Assembly (NCBI GenBank): GCA_010692425.1
Contig: JAAHHJ010000024.1
Location: forward strand, 59,686 to 123,685
Source: Symploca sp. SIO3C6
GTDB lineage: Bacteria; Cyanobacteriota; Cyanobacteriia; Cyanobacteriales; Coleofasciculaceae
Reading direction: 5' to 3'
Length of the DNA: 64,000 nt
The position numbers and the translations under genes are program-made. Position 1 is the first letter of the stretch; each line of letters opens with the position of its first letter. This document shows, in pieces, positions 28,466 through 37,599 of the stretch. The notes under the pieces were generated by a model. It saw nothing but the letters and a program-made list of their open reading frames with translations, searched no databases and was not told the DNA's origin.

Positions 28466-29302
28466 TTAACCATTCCTGCGCCAGATAGCGTCGGCGACAC
28501 GACAGACATCACCCATTTCTGGGAGGTCATGGATTCTGAGGATATCTGCACCAGAGGCTATGGCAGCGCAGCAGGCGGCAGCAGTTCCCCAAACTCTGTG
28601 TTTGGGGTTAGGCTGATTAAGAATGCGACCAATAAAACTCTTGCGGGAAACTCCAACTAGAAGCGGGACACCCAGGGATTTAAAAGCAGACAATTGCTGT
28701 AGGATTACCAGATTTTGCTCAGCCGTTTTAGCGAAGCCAATACCTGGATCAATAATCAGTCGCTCTCGCTCTATACCAGCAGCTTCAGCCGCAGCAATTT
28801 GATTCCAAAGAAAAGCGCGAATTTCTCCAATTAGATCCCGATAATCAGTCAGTTGTTGCATAGTTTGGGGAGTTCCTCGAATGTGCATTAGTATCATCGG
28901 AACGCCTAACTGGGCAACAATTGGCAACATCTGTGGGTCAAAAGTGCCGCCGGAAATATCATTGACCATGTCAGCGCCAGCTGCTACTGCTGCTTTTGCT
29001 ACGCCAGCTCTGGTCGTATCAATGGAAATTGGTACATTTAATAGTGAACGCACTGCTTCAATGACACTCCCGACTCGATGGAGCTCCTCTTCCAGACTAA
29101 CTTGCTCAGCACCAGGTCTTGTCGATTGACCACCAATATCAATGATATCTGCACCTGCTGCTGCTAGACGCTGAGCTTGGGCTAAGGCAGCAGTAGGCTT
29201 ATTGAAGTCACCACCATCACTAAAGCTATCGGGCGTCACATTCAAAATGCCCATCAGATAAGTGCGCTCTCCCCAGTAGAAAGCTGTTTCCCGAATAATC
29301 AT
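28466..29302 (-). CDS. folP: Dihydropteroate synthase
   Basis: 278 aa, TIM-barrel enzyme that joins dihydropterin pyrophosphate and p-aminobenzoate in folate synthesis. Signatures: MGILNVTPDSFSDGGDF near residue 17 and DIIDIGGQSTRPGAE about residue 55. MVNDISGG, LMHIRGTPQTM and DPGIGFAKT follow in order. Length is typical. Sulfonamide target. No other folate gene nearby. Confidence 0.96.
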   Translation of the reverse strand: MIIRETAFYWGERTYLMGILNVTPDSFSDGGDFNKPTAALAQAQRLAAAGADIIDIGGQSTRPGAEQVSLEEELHRVGSVIEAVRSLLNVPISIDTTRAGVAKAAVAAGADMVNDISGGTFDPQMLPIVAQLGVPMILMHIRGTPQTMQQLTDYRDLIGEIRAFLWNQIAAAEAAGIERERLIIDPGIGFAKTAEQNLVILQQLSAFKSLGVPLLVGVSRKSFIGRILNQPNPKHRVWGTAAACCAAIASGADILRIHDLPEMGDVCRVADAIWRRNG

Positions 29303-29697
29303 TGGTTGTTTGCCGTTGGTTTTTGCTAGTGATTTAGTCTAAAAATGTACATTGTTTGTAGTCATCGCTTTAGCGATATAATCCTTGAACAACAATGGAT
29401 AAAGCCATTACTACGAACCAATTTTTAATGCCAAATCCGATTCACAGAGTATCTTCATCTCAAAGACATAATTCAATTCCAAAGCTGATTTGGCGGATTT
29501 TGAAAAGTATACTTTAGAAACCGGATTTGGTATAACACATTAATTTAACTGTGCTATGCCACTACTTGTAAATGTAGTGAATTTGTGGCAATTAGTTGAT
29601 TCATAATTGTTACTTTGATACTAATTGAGGGAATTATAATAGTAAGTTCTTCCTGGACTTGTTAGCCAACTACACTCACCAACTGCGAAATAGTCTC
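29303..29697. other. Intergenic region with a 70-bp inverted-repeat element
   Basis: About 395 bases between divergent folP and the glycosyltransferase. It contains the inverted repeat described next and no gene. Confidence 0.45.
29351..29420. repeat. Imperfect terminal inverted repeat, MITE-like
   Basis: GTAGTCATCGCTTTA at 29358-29372 pairs with TAAAGCCATTACTAC at 29400-29414; flanking bases ATTGTTT and GAACCAAT extend the pairing. The whole is about 70 bp, like small palindromic elements of cyanobacterial intergenic regions. Confidence 0.55.
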
Positions 29698-30702
29698 ATG
29701 GACTTCACTGTAGCTATCCCCACTTACAATGGAGAAAGTCGGTTGCCTGTAATTTTGGAACGATTACAGCTTAGCGTCACAATACTTAAGACTATAGAGC
29801 AATCACATCCTGACTTACTTTTTGATAACATCAAACCTCTTGCTTGGGAAATTATCGTCATTGACAATAACAGTAGTGATCATACAGCCCAAGTGGTCAA
29901 AGAATTTCAATCTGACTGGTTTGAGTCAGTTCCCTTAAAATACTTTTTTGAGCCAAAACAAGGGCTAGCTTTTGCTAGACAACGAGCAGTTAAAGAAGCT
30001 CAAGGAGAATTTATTGGTTTCCTTGATGATGATAATCTGCCTACCGTTGACTGGGTAAAAGTCGCTTATGCTTTTGGTAGAACACATCAGAATGCTGGTG
30101 CCTATAGTGGTCAAATTCATGGCGATTTTGAAGTTCCGCCACCAGACAACTTTCACAAAATTCAAGCTTTTTTAGCGATCAGAGAACATGGTTATCAACC
30201 CTATTTATTTGAACCAGAAAACTTGAGACTGCCGCCAGGTGCAGGCTTGGTAGTTCGCAAGCAAGCCTGGTGTGAAAGTATACCAATTCGCACTATTTTA
30301 AGTGGTAGGGTTGGAGGCAAGATGGTAGCCGGTGAAGACTATGAAGTACTACTACATATGCATAGGGCTGGTTGGAAAATTTGGTACAACCCCCAAATGC
30401 ACATCCATCACCTCATACCGCGCCAAAGACTAGAAAGAAATTACTTACTGCCTTTAGCTCGTGGCATTGGCTTAGCAACTTGTCAGCTGCGCATGATCAA
30501 TTCCAAAAAGTGGCAAAAACCCTTGGTTTTGATTAGGACTATGCTGGGTAATTTACGCCGAGTTGTACTACACATTATCAAGTATCGATGGCGATGCAAG
30601 ACTGACTTAATTGCTGCCTTTGAGTTGGAATTTTTATTAGGCAGTGTGCTGAGTCCATTTTATTTTTTACAAAGAAGCATTCAAGATAAGCTTTGGGTTT
30701 GA
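29698..30702 (+). CDS. hpsE: Glycosyltransferase family 2, HpsE-like (hormogonium polysaccharide)
   Basis: About 334 aa, GT-A fold. It opens FTVAIPTYNGESRLPVILER and has IIVIDNNSSDHT and the metal-binding LDDDN (D110-D112), then AGEDYEVLLHMHRAGW. The opening and the full layout match the HpsE glycosyltransferases of hps loci, which build the polysaccharide needed for filament gliding. A TTG at 29659 would add 13 residues; the ATG at 29698 is preferred. First gene of a same-strand run with the pyruvyl transferase (22 bases apart). The HpsE name is by recall of the family and by the presence of hpsA-C 11 kb away. Confidence 0.82.
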   Translation: MDFTVAIPTYNGESRLPVILERLQLSVTILKTIEQSHPDLLFDNIKPLAWEIIVIDNNSSDHTAQVVKEFQSDWFESVPLKYFFEPKQGLAFARQRAVKEAQGEFIGFLDDDNLPTVDWVKVAYAFGRTHQNAGAYSGQIHGDFEVPPPDNFHKIQAFLAIREHGYQPYLFEPENLRLPPGAGLVVRKQAWCESIPIRTILSGRVGGKMVAGEDYEVLLHMHRAGWKIWYNPQMHIHHLIPRQRLERNYLLPLARGIGLATCQLRMINSKKWQKPLVLIRTMLGNLRRVVLHIIKYRWRCKTDLIAAFELEFLLGSVLSPFYFLQRSIQDKLWV

Positions 30703-30723
30703 AAAATAACTACCAATTCAATC

Positions 30724-31839
30724 ATGCTAAAAAATATTTCAGTATCACCAGAACTGTCGACTCCAGAAAGTATTAAAAGAGTTCTTCATTCAGCTCTAGG
30801 TCGTATAGGTAAATTAGAGGAATGTGTTTTACTAGATTATCCTCAACATTTTAATATCGGAGACCATTTTATTTGGTTAGCCACTATTTTTTATCTTCAG
30901 GATGTTCTCAGAACTAAAATCAAATACACTGCCAGTTTGAATTACTTTTCTGAGCAAGAGATGGATCAGAACGCTGGTAAAGTACCAATCATATTCCCAG
31001 GAGGCGGTAATCTCGGAGATCTTTGGCCTCAAATTCAAGACTTCAAAGAATACATTATTTCTAAATACCGTGAACGACCGATTATTATTTTTCCTCAGTG
31101 TATTTATTTTGAACAACCAGCAAATTTAAGCAAGGCAGCAGCAATTTTTAATGCTCATCCTAATTTGACTCTGTTTACTCGCGACAACCGCAGCTATGAA
31201 TTTGCACTCAAACATTTTTACAACTGTCAGATTATAAATTCACCTGACATTGTGTTTCATCTGGTTAACATGCCACTATTTTCCTTGAAGTTAAACCCCA
31301 AACAAAATATCCTCTATCTTTGTAGACAAGATAGAGAACTACATCAGGAATTTTTACCAGCTGCTCTAGGAATTCCTAATCTAGTTATTCAAGACTGGGT
31401 AGCATACCAATGGACTTATAGAGATTTAGGTAAATTGGTAGAACTCAGAAAGTTGCCTGTGAGTATTAATGAAATAGGTAAACTATTGCTTCGGGAAGGC
31501 TGGCAAAGAGGCTTAGCCAATCCCCTAGAGTGGGTATCCCGGCAGAAATGGGAACGCTTTCATCCCTATGTTGAAAATTTCAATGATCTTTATAATCCAG
31601 CAATGCATCGTTTTTCCTGGAGTATAATGCATGCTGGTTTTTATCAATTGCTCCAGAACCGTCTAATCATTACCAATCGTTTGCATGGGCATATTATCTG
31701 CGCTATCTTAGGAATGCCTCATATCTTCTTGCCTAATGCTTACCATAAAAATCAGTCATTCTATGAAACCTGGAGTCACCAACTTGTAAGCTGTAAATTC
31801 GTTAAAAGCGCACAAGAATTAAAGGCAGCTGTGCAATAA
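30724..31839 (+). CDS. Polysaccharide pyruvyl transferase family protein
   Basis: 371 aa. Family signs are NIGDHFIWLATIFYL (about residues 41-55), IIFPGGGNLGDLWPQIQDF (about 89-107), LFTRDNRSYEF and the C-terminal NRLHGHIICAILGMPHI. These enzymes add pyruvate ketals to sugars of surface polymers using phosphoenolpyruvate, or are related glycosyltransferase-fold proteins. It follows hpsE by 22 bases, so it is probably in the same operon. The pyruvylated sugar cannot be predicted. No clear ribosome binding site before the ATG, which may mean coupling to hpsE translation. Confidence 0.85.
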   Translation: MLKNISVSPELSTPESIKRVLHSALGRIGKLEECVLLDYPQHFNIGDHFIWLATIFYLQDVLRTKIKYTASLNYFSEQEMDQNAGKVPIIFPGGGNLGDLWPQIQDFKEYIISKYRERPIIIFPQCIYFEQPANLSKAAAIFNAHPNLTLFTRDNRSYEFALKHFYNCQIINSPDIVFHLVNMPLFSLKLNPKQNILYLCRQDRELHQEFLPAALGIPNLVIQDWVAYQWTYRDLGKLVELRKLPVSINEIGKLLLREGWQRGLANPLEWVSRQKWERFHPYVENFNDLYNPAMHRFSWSIMHAGFYQLLQNRLIITNRLHGHIICAILGMPHIFLPNAYHKNQSFYETWSHQLVSCKFVKSAQELKAAVQ

Positions 31840-31957
31840 TTATCAATTCTCAACAGAAGAAGTGGAACGCTATTGCGTTCAGATGTACTAACAAAATTAA
31901 GGAGTTCAGATGGATCAATGTTATCTTCTTGAGTAAAAGTAAATATAGTAATTTAAT

Positions 31958-33760
31958 ATGGCTAATTTTGTTGTCGTCGTTGATCCCGACGCAGAACGTC
32001 GCTGGCAATTCATTAATTACATTCAACCACTACTACCACCAGTTGATGGTTTAATTACTCATTCGTGTACTATTGGAAACTTCCATGCCAGTTGGGCAGT
32101 AAACAGAAACGCTCCTATTAGTTGGGTTGCTGATGCTGAAGGAGCAGCAGTAATTTGGGGAGATGCTATACCATCCCATCAATCTTATCCCCTTGATTCG
32201 CAAGCTTTAAGATTACTCTGGAAAGAATCTTCACCTACAGCTTTACCAGCTTTTGATGGTTTCTATGCCGCAGTAGCCTATCACCCTGATTTAGGTCTAA
32301 CTGTAAGTGCAGACCACTTAGGACTTTTCCCCATATATTACTATGTCACTGGTGATATTGCTCTAATTGCTTCGACGCCAGAATTGTTTAGGCACCACCC
32401 CCTATTTCACACTGCATTTAACCCAGTGGGATTAGTGGGAATACTATTATCTAATTGCTTATTTGAAGGTCAAACTCTGTGGAAAAACGTCCAACGTCTC
32501 ACTGCTAGTCATGCTCTAATTTGGAAACCGGGAACTACTCCTCAGCAAATTCAACAACATAAATTACTAGATGAAAGACTATTTAAATTTGATGATTCCC
32601 TTTCTTTTTCTGAGCAACTAGATATATTAGACCAAGCCTTAGATAAAAGCTTAAATCTTCAAGTTCCAGCTGGAAAACAATATGGCTTGCTACTATCTGG
32701 TGGTTTAGATTCCAGGATGTTAGCTGGATTTCTCCATCGACAAGGCATTAAACCTACAACTCTGAGTTTAGGCAAACGTAGTGATATCGAAATTGAATGT
32801 GCTTTGAGTGTGGTGCGTAAGCTTGGCTTAACAAATCGCATCGTAGCAATTGCTGAAGATAAGTATCCCGCCTATGCCAACTCACTTGTCAAATGGGAGC
32901 ATCTTGCCAACGGTTTCAATTGGGTAATGAACTGGGGTCTTGAACCTCATCTGAGTCATTTTACCCCAAAGGTGATTAATGGTTATTTAATGGATTTAGT
33001 TTTAGGAGGCAAAATTCCCTATGCTTTAGAATCAGATAATCTTTGTTTTGAAAACTTTTTTCGAGGGATGAACAGTTGGGGATTGTCTCCCAAGTTATTA
33101 GAGAAACTATTGCGTAAAGAAATCTTTGGTGAATTAGTCGCCAAGACTGTTGCTCAAATGAGGACAGTTTACGAGAGTTATTCCGAACTAGAGTTTAGAA
33201 AAGCCTGGTACTTTGAAATTTATCATCGACAAAGATTTCATGTTGGTTCTGCTGGCTGGCAACTTTGTTTTGGCTCTTGGCCGATTATACCGATTCTGGA
33301 TCGCCAGTTATTAGCAATTACAGCAGCTTTGCCCGTGGAAACAATTACTAAGCGTAAAGCTCAAATTGAATTAGTTTGTACTAGATTTCCCCAGTTAGCA
33401 CAGTTACCTCTAGATCGAAATAGTTTCAATGTTGAACCACTACTTCCGAGTAAAAGTCGTCAGCAATTTGCCCGTCTATTTAATTTACAGAGTCGTTGGC
33501 GAAAGCGACAGCAGAGGTTAGGATATGAACGCAGATACTATTACCGAATTTATGACATTAATAATCTTGGGTGGCAAGGGATAAGGCAACAAGCAGAACC
33601 ATACCGAGAAAGGATAGAACATCTTTTCCATCCAGAAGTTTTGAATAAGCTGCTACCTGCTCCTAATCTGCCTGTGCAATCCTCAAAAGATGCAATTGTT
33701 GGAGTCTCTGGTATTAAAGCCTTACTGGGACTCATGCTTTGGTCGAAAGATAATTTTTAG
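31958..33760 (+). CDS. Asparagine synthetase B-like protein lacking the glutaminase Cys
   Basis: 600 aa. The N-terminal Ntn-like domain is kept in shape (AFDGFYAAVAYHPDLGLTVS and LGLFPIYYYV), but residue 2 is Ala (MANFVVVV), so the catalytic cysteine used to release ammonia from glutamine is missing. The C-terminal half has the PP-loop LLLSGGLDSRMLAG with S247-R253, and PILDRQLLAITAALPVE. Known members without the Cys include beta-lactam and lasso-peptide cyclases, which adenylate a carboxylate and join it to an amine. In this place it may amidate or condense a sugar acid. It lies between the pyruvyl transferase and another PP-loop protein, in the same direction. The true substrate is unknown. 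Confidence 0.8.
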   Translation: MANFVVVVDPDAERRWQFINYIQPLLPPVDGLITHSCTIGNFHASWAVNRNAPISWVADAEGAAVIWGDAIPSHQSYPLDSQALRLLWKESSPTALPAFDGFYAAVAYHPDLGLTVSADHLGLFPIYYYVTGDIALIASTPELFRHHPLFHTAFNPVGLVGILLSNCLFEGQTLWKNVQRLTASHALIWKPGTTPQQIQQHKLLDERLFKFDDSLSFSEQLDILDQALDKSLNLQVPAGKQYGLLLSGGLDSRMLAGFLHRQGIKPTTLSLGKRSDIEIECALSVVRKLGLTNRIVAIAEDKYPAYANSLVKWEHLANGFNWVMNWGLEPHLSHFTPKVINGYLMDLVLGGKIPYALESDNLCFENFFRGMNSWGLSPKLLEKLLRKEIFGELVAKTVAQMRTVYESYSELEFRKAWYFEIYHRQRFHVGSAGWQLCFGSWPIIPILDRQLLAITAALPVETITKRKAQIELVCTRFPQLAQLPLDRNSFNVEPLLPSKSRQQFARLFNLQSRWRKRQQRLGYERRYYYRIYDINNLGWQGIRQQAEPYRERIEHLFHPEVLNKLLPAPNLPVQSSKDAIVGVSGIKALLGLMLWSKDNF

Positions 33761-33775
33761 TTCTGGTAAGAATGT

Positions 33776-33905
33776 TCATAGTTCATTGTTGATTGTTCAT
33801 TGGGAATGCATACCACAACTGTCGACTACAAACCCACTATTTGCGTACCATGAGCCATGAGCCATGAGCCATGAGCCATGAACTATGAACCATGAACCAT
33901 GAACA
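33776..33905. repeat. GTTCATGG-bordered interspersed element, copy 3 (reverse)
   Basis: GTTCATAG/TTCATTG units, then CCACAACTGTCGACTAC, then a run of GAGCCATGAGCCATGAGCC and GAACCATGAACC units. The order is reversed compared with copies 1 and 2 and the CGCGC core is shortened. It lies between two polysaccharide-region genes. Confidence 0.75.
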
Positions 33906-33929
33906 AAAATATTAATTGGAATAATTATA

Positions 33930-35126
33930 ATGCATCTAACTCATATCTGGCGAGAAGAAACAGTTGAAGCTAATGGTTTAATTACTGTCAGTGCTAAGAT
34001 TGAACTGCCTGAGGAACCGGCGAAGCATCTATGGTATCGTTTGCCTGCTGAGTATAGTTCCTTGATTACTCACAGTTGTGATCCTTTTGTCGTCGCTACT
34101 ATTTTGTTAATAATGAGTAGAGGCGCTCCCGCTGTGGTGCATGGTGAGGTTTCGCCTTCACTGTTGCAGAATTTAGCAGAGTTTCAAGCGGCTTGGGCTT
34201 GTTGGCGTCCTGAAAAATACCATAAGGTGGAGATTACTGCTGAGGTTGAACAAGAGCTCTTGCCTGCTGAAATTCTCAACCAAGCCATTGCTGCTTTTTC
34301 TGGGGGAGTTGATAGTTGCTTTACTTTGTTGCGCCATCACCAAGGGCTTTGTGGCAGACTTCAGCGCCCACTCAAAGCATGCCTAATGGTTCATGGATTT
34401 GATATTCCCCTCAAAGAAGAGGAAGTATTTGTGCGTGCAGCAGCCAAATCAAGGCAAATGGTAGCTAGTTTGGGAGTGAAATTGATCCCGATGGCGACTA
34501 ATTATCGAGAATTTGGTCAAGATTGGGAGGATGCCCACGGCACGGCTATAGCTTCTTGTATGATGTTATTACAAAAGAGCTATAGCATTGGATTAATTGG
34601 TAGTTTTTTACCTTATCAATCTCTGAAATTACCCTGGGGGACAAATCCAATTACAGATGGGTTACTCTCTAGTAAAACTTTTCAAAGTATTCACGATGGC
34701 GCAGCTTTTACTCGCTTAGAGAAAATTCAGGAAATTGCTAAATGGTCAGAAGCCTTGCCAAACTTGAGAGTATGTTGGCAAGGTTCAGAAAAAGACCGTA
34801 ATTGTTGTCGTTGTGAGAAGTGTATTCGCACAATTCTAGCTTTTCGAGCTATTGGTGCGGATTTACCACCATGTTTTGAGCAAGATGTCAGTGACGCTCA
34901 GATTCTCAATCTCCAGAAAGTTAAAAGTGCTCAACTAGATGAACTAGCTCTAATTCTAGAAACTGCCAGAGCTAAGAATATATCAGGTTCCTGGGTGAAG
35001 GCACTAGCAAAGTCAATTGAGCGCAATCGGCGTCTGGCAATTAGACAACAGCGTAAAAAGGCTCTCAAACAGCAACTGCAAAAGCGTTTGCCGCCTACTT
35101 TACTAAATCTTTGGCGTCGATTTTAA
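33930..35126 (+). CDS. Uncharacterised PP-loop ATPase-like protein with Cys cluster
   Basis: 398 aa. PP-loop at 124-129 (AFSGGVDSCFTLL) and a cysteine cluster NCCRCEKCIRT (C292, C293, C295, C298) that probably holds zinc or a metal, as in QueC-like ATPases. The N-terminal 100 residues (LTHIWREETVEANGLITVSA) are a separate beta-rich region. I recall homologs of unknown function beside glycosyltransferase genes in many bacteria. It would activate a substrate by adenylation. It sits just after an asparagine-synthetase-like gene, so the two may serve one nitrogen-transfer or amide-forming step. No family role is known to me. Confidence 0.7.
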   Translation: MHLTHIWREETVEANGLITVSAKIELPEEPAKHLWYRLPAEYSSLITHSCDPFVVATILLIMSRGAPAVVHGEVSPSLLQNLAEFQAAWACWRPEKYHKVEITAEVEQELLPAEILNQAIAAFSGGVDSCFTLLRHHQGLCGRLQRPLKACLMVHGFDIPLKEEEVFVRAAAKSRQMVASLGVKLIPMATNYREFGQDWEDAHGTAIASCMMLLQKSYSIGLIGSFLPYQSLKLPWGTNPITDGLLSSKTFQSIHDGAAFTRLEKIQEIAKWSEALPNLRVCWQGSEKDRNCCRCEKCIRTILAFRAIGADLPPCFEQDVSDAQILNLQKVKSAQLDELALILETARAKNISGSWVKALAKSIERNRRLAIRQQRKKALKQQLQKRLPPTLLNLWRRF

Positions 35127-35300
35127 AATAATCTCCCCCTCTCCGCGTCTCCACGTCTGGAGCGTCTCCCATCACCCCATCTCCCTTTTGGATCGGATAT
35201 CCGAATCTAAGTTAGGGGGCAATCCCAGAAGCAAAACTTACCGATATAGCACAAAATCTTCTTATAAGACCGTTAACATGATTGAGATTAAGTTAGACCC

Positions 35301-37319
35301 ATGACTGTACTAGAACAGGGCAACATCACAATTCATACAGAGAATATCTTTCCCATTATCAAGAAGTCCCTCTACACTGATCATGAAATCTTCTTGCGGG
35401 AACTGATTTCCAACGGTGTGGACGCTATCCAGAAATTGAAGATGGTTTCTTACTCCGGGGAGGTTGACGGTGAAGTTGGGGAACCGGAAATTACCATTAG
35501 TGTCGATAAGGATAAAAATACTCTCTCCGTCTCCGATAATGGCATCGGGATGAGTGCCGATGAGATCAAAAAGTATATTAACCAGGTTGCCTTCTCTAGC
35601 GCGGAAGAGTTTATCCAAAAGTATCAAAAAGATGCTGACCAACAGATTATCGGTCATTTCGGTTTGGGTTTCTACTCATCCTTTATGGTGGCAAAAAATG
35701 TAGAAATTGATACCTTATCCTATAAGGCAGGAGCCTCAGCTGTTCATTGGTCTTGCGACGGTTCACCAGCCTTTGAACTTTCAGATTCAGAGCGTAAAGA
35801 GCGAGGCACGACAATAACCCTTACTCTCCAAGAAGAGGAAAAGGAGTACCTTGAACCATCCAGGGTTCAACAGTTGGTGAAAACCTACTGCGATTTTATG
35901 CCTGTGCCGATTAAGTTCGAGGGCGAGGTAATTAATAAGCATGAGGCAATTTGGAAGAAATCGCCGCGAGAGCTAAATAAAGAGGATTATTTAGAATTCT
36001 ACCGCTACCTCCACCCCTTCCAGGAAGAGCCGCTACTGTGGGTGCACCTGAATACTGACTATCCCTTCTTGCTCAATGGTATTCTTTACTTCCCGAAACT
36101 GAAACCTGATGTCGATGTAAATAAGGGGCAAATAAAATTATTCTGTAATCAGGTATTTGTCAGTGACCATTGCGAAGAAATCATTCCTAATTTTCTGATG
36201 CCGCTCAGGGGTGTGATTGATAGTCCTGATATTCCCCTCAACGTCTCTCGTAGCGCCCTGACAAATGACCGCACCGTGCGCCGCATTGCTGATTTTATTG
36301 CTAAAAAAATTGGCGATCGCCTCAAAGAACTCTATAGTGAAAACCGCGCTGAATACATCCGTTGCTGGCAAGATGTCGGCACCTTTGTCAAGTTTGGCTC
36401 TCTCAACAACGACAAGTTCAAAAAGCAAGTTGAAGATATTGTCATCTACCGCACCACTCATGAGGTAGAGGGGCAAGGGAGTACAATAGCACCGGAGCAA
36501 GGTAGTGACTCAGAGACTCCCAAAGTAGAAGTACAGTCTCAGGAGGGTGATGCCTGGGAAGATGTAACTTCCCCTGATAGTGGTGATCAAGAAAAAGCAG
36601 CAGTTAAGAGTGAACCTTATACTACTCTCAAAGAGTATTTGGAGCGCAATAAAGAAAGACACGAAAACCGCGTCTTCTACTGTACTGATGAAATTACTCA
36701 AGCTACCTATGTAGAACTTCACAAAAACCAAGGTTTGGAAGTCCTATTTATGGACTCCTTTATCGATAGTCACTTTATCAGTTTCCTAGAGCGCGAATAT
36801 TCTGAAGTCAAATTTGCGCGGGTAGATGCCGATTTAGATGATACCCTAGTTGACCAAGATAAGGCAGCGGATATTGTCGATCCTAAAACTAACAAAACCC
36901 GTTCTGAAACTATTAAAGAACTGTTTGAGAAAGCCCTCAACAAACCCAAAGTCAACATCCGTACCCAAGCGCTGAAGTCTGAGGATCCACAGGGTACACC
37001 TCCAGCAATGGTACTTTTGCCAGAAGCCATGCGGCGTCTTCAGGAGATGACAGCACTAATGCAGCAGCAGTCGGTTCAGTTTCCAGAAGAACATGTTTTA
37101 GTAGTTAATACAGCTCACCCGCTGGTGGAGAATTTGCTCAAAATCAGTCAGGGTTCTATTGTCCAAACTGGAGGAGATTCACCTTCTGCTGAATTGGCTA
37201 ACATGTTGTGCCATCACATTTATGATTTGGCGTTGATGGCACAGAAGGGTTTTGATGCTGATGGCATGAAAACTTTTGTGGAACGTTCTAATAAGGTACT
37301 GACGCAGTTGACTAAGTAG
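35301..37319 (+). CDS. htpG: Chaperone HtpG (Hsp90)
   Basis: 672 aa, ATP-dependent chaperone. The GHKL ATPase motifs are LISNGVDAIQKL, VSDNGIGMSADE and IGHFGLGFYSSFMV; the middle domain has PLRGVIDSPDIPLNVSRSAL. The motif reads NGVDAI where NASDAI is common. An acidic insertion at about residues 388-437 (QGSDSETPKVEVQSQEGDAW) separates the middle parts; I do not expect it in most bacterial HtpG. Alone on the plus strand, between polysaccharide genes; a heat shock promoter was not found. Confidence 0.96.
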   Translation: MTVLEQGNITIHTENIFPIIKKSLYTDHEIFLRELISNGVDAIQKLKMVSYSGEVDGEVGEPEITISVDKDKNTLSVSDNGIGMSADEIKKYINQVAFSSAEEFIQKYQKDADQQIIGHFGLGFYSSFMVAKNVEIDTLSYKAGASAVHWSCDGSPAFELSDSERKERGTTITLTLQEEEKEYLEPSRVQQLVKTYCDFMPVPIKFEGEVINKHEAIWKKSPRELNKEDYLEFYRYLHPFQEEPLLWVHLNTDYPFLLNGILYFPKLKPDVDVNKGQIKLFCNQVFVSDHCEEIIPNFLMPLRGVIDSPDIPLNVSRSALTNDRTVRRIADFIAKKIGDRLKELYSENRAEYIRCWQDVGTFVKFGSLNNDKFKKQVEDIVIYRTTHEVEGQGSTIAPEQGSDSETPKVEVQSQEGDAWEDVTSPDSGDQEKAAVKSEPYTTLKEYLERNKERHENRVFYCTDEITQATYVELHKNQGLEVLFMDSFIDSHFISFLEREYSEVKFARVDADLDDTLVDQDKAADIVDPKTNKTRSETIKELFEKALNKPKVNIRTQALKSEDPQGTPPAMVLLPEAMRRLQEMTALMQQQSVQFPEEHVLVVNTAHPLVENLLKISQGSIVQTGGDSPSAELANMLCHHIYDLALMAQKGFDADGMKTFVERSNKVLTQLTK

Positions 37320-37321
37320 GT

Positions 37322-37599
37322 TTAAGTAATAAGTAATAAGTAATAAGTAATAAGTAATAAGTAATAAGTTAAGATCAGAATATTTATTACTTATTACTTT
37401 TGATTTGTATCTTATTACTTAATGAAGTTTGTTCGATTTACGGTGCTGCGCGTTGGTGTATTTAAAAATCACAAATTGAGGTTTGATATTATAACTATCG
37501 TCCCTTTTTACTATCAGTTCATGTTTTCGTCAATTATTATCCACTATTCCCTGTTTCCTTTATTACTTATTACTTATTACTTATTACTTATTACTTAAT
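37322..37599. repeat. Inverted heptamer arrays flanking a spacer
   Basis: AAGTAAT units (37326-37370), then the reverse TTACTTA units at 37385-37396 and again at about 37562-37598. The arrays face each other and enclose about 160 bases with no gene. The sulfotransferase ATG at 37600 begins directly at the end of the array, so it has no ordinary ribosome binding site. Confidence 0.8.
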
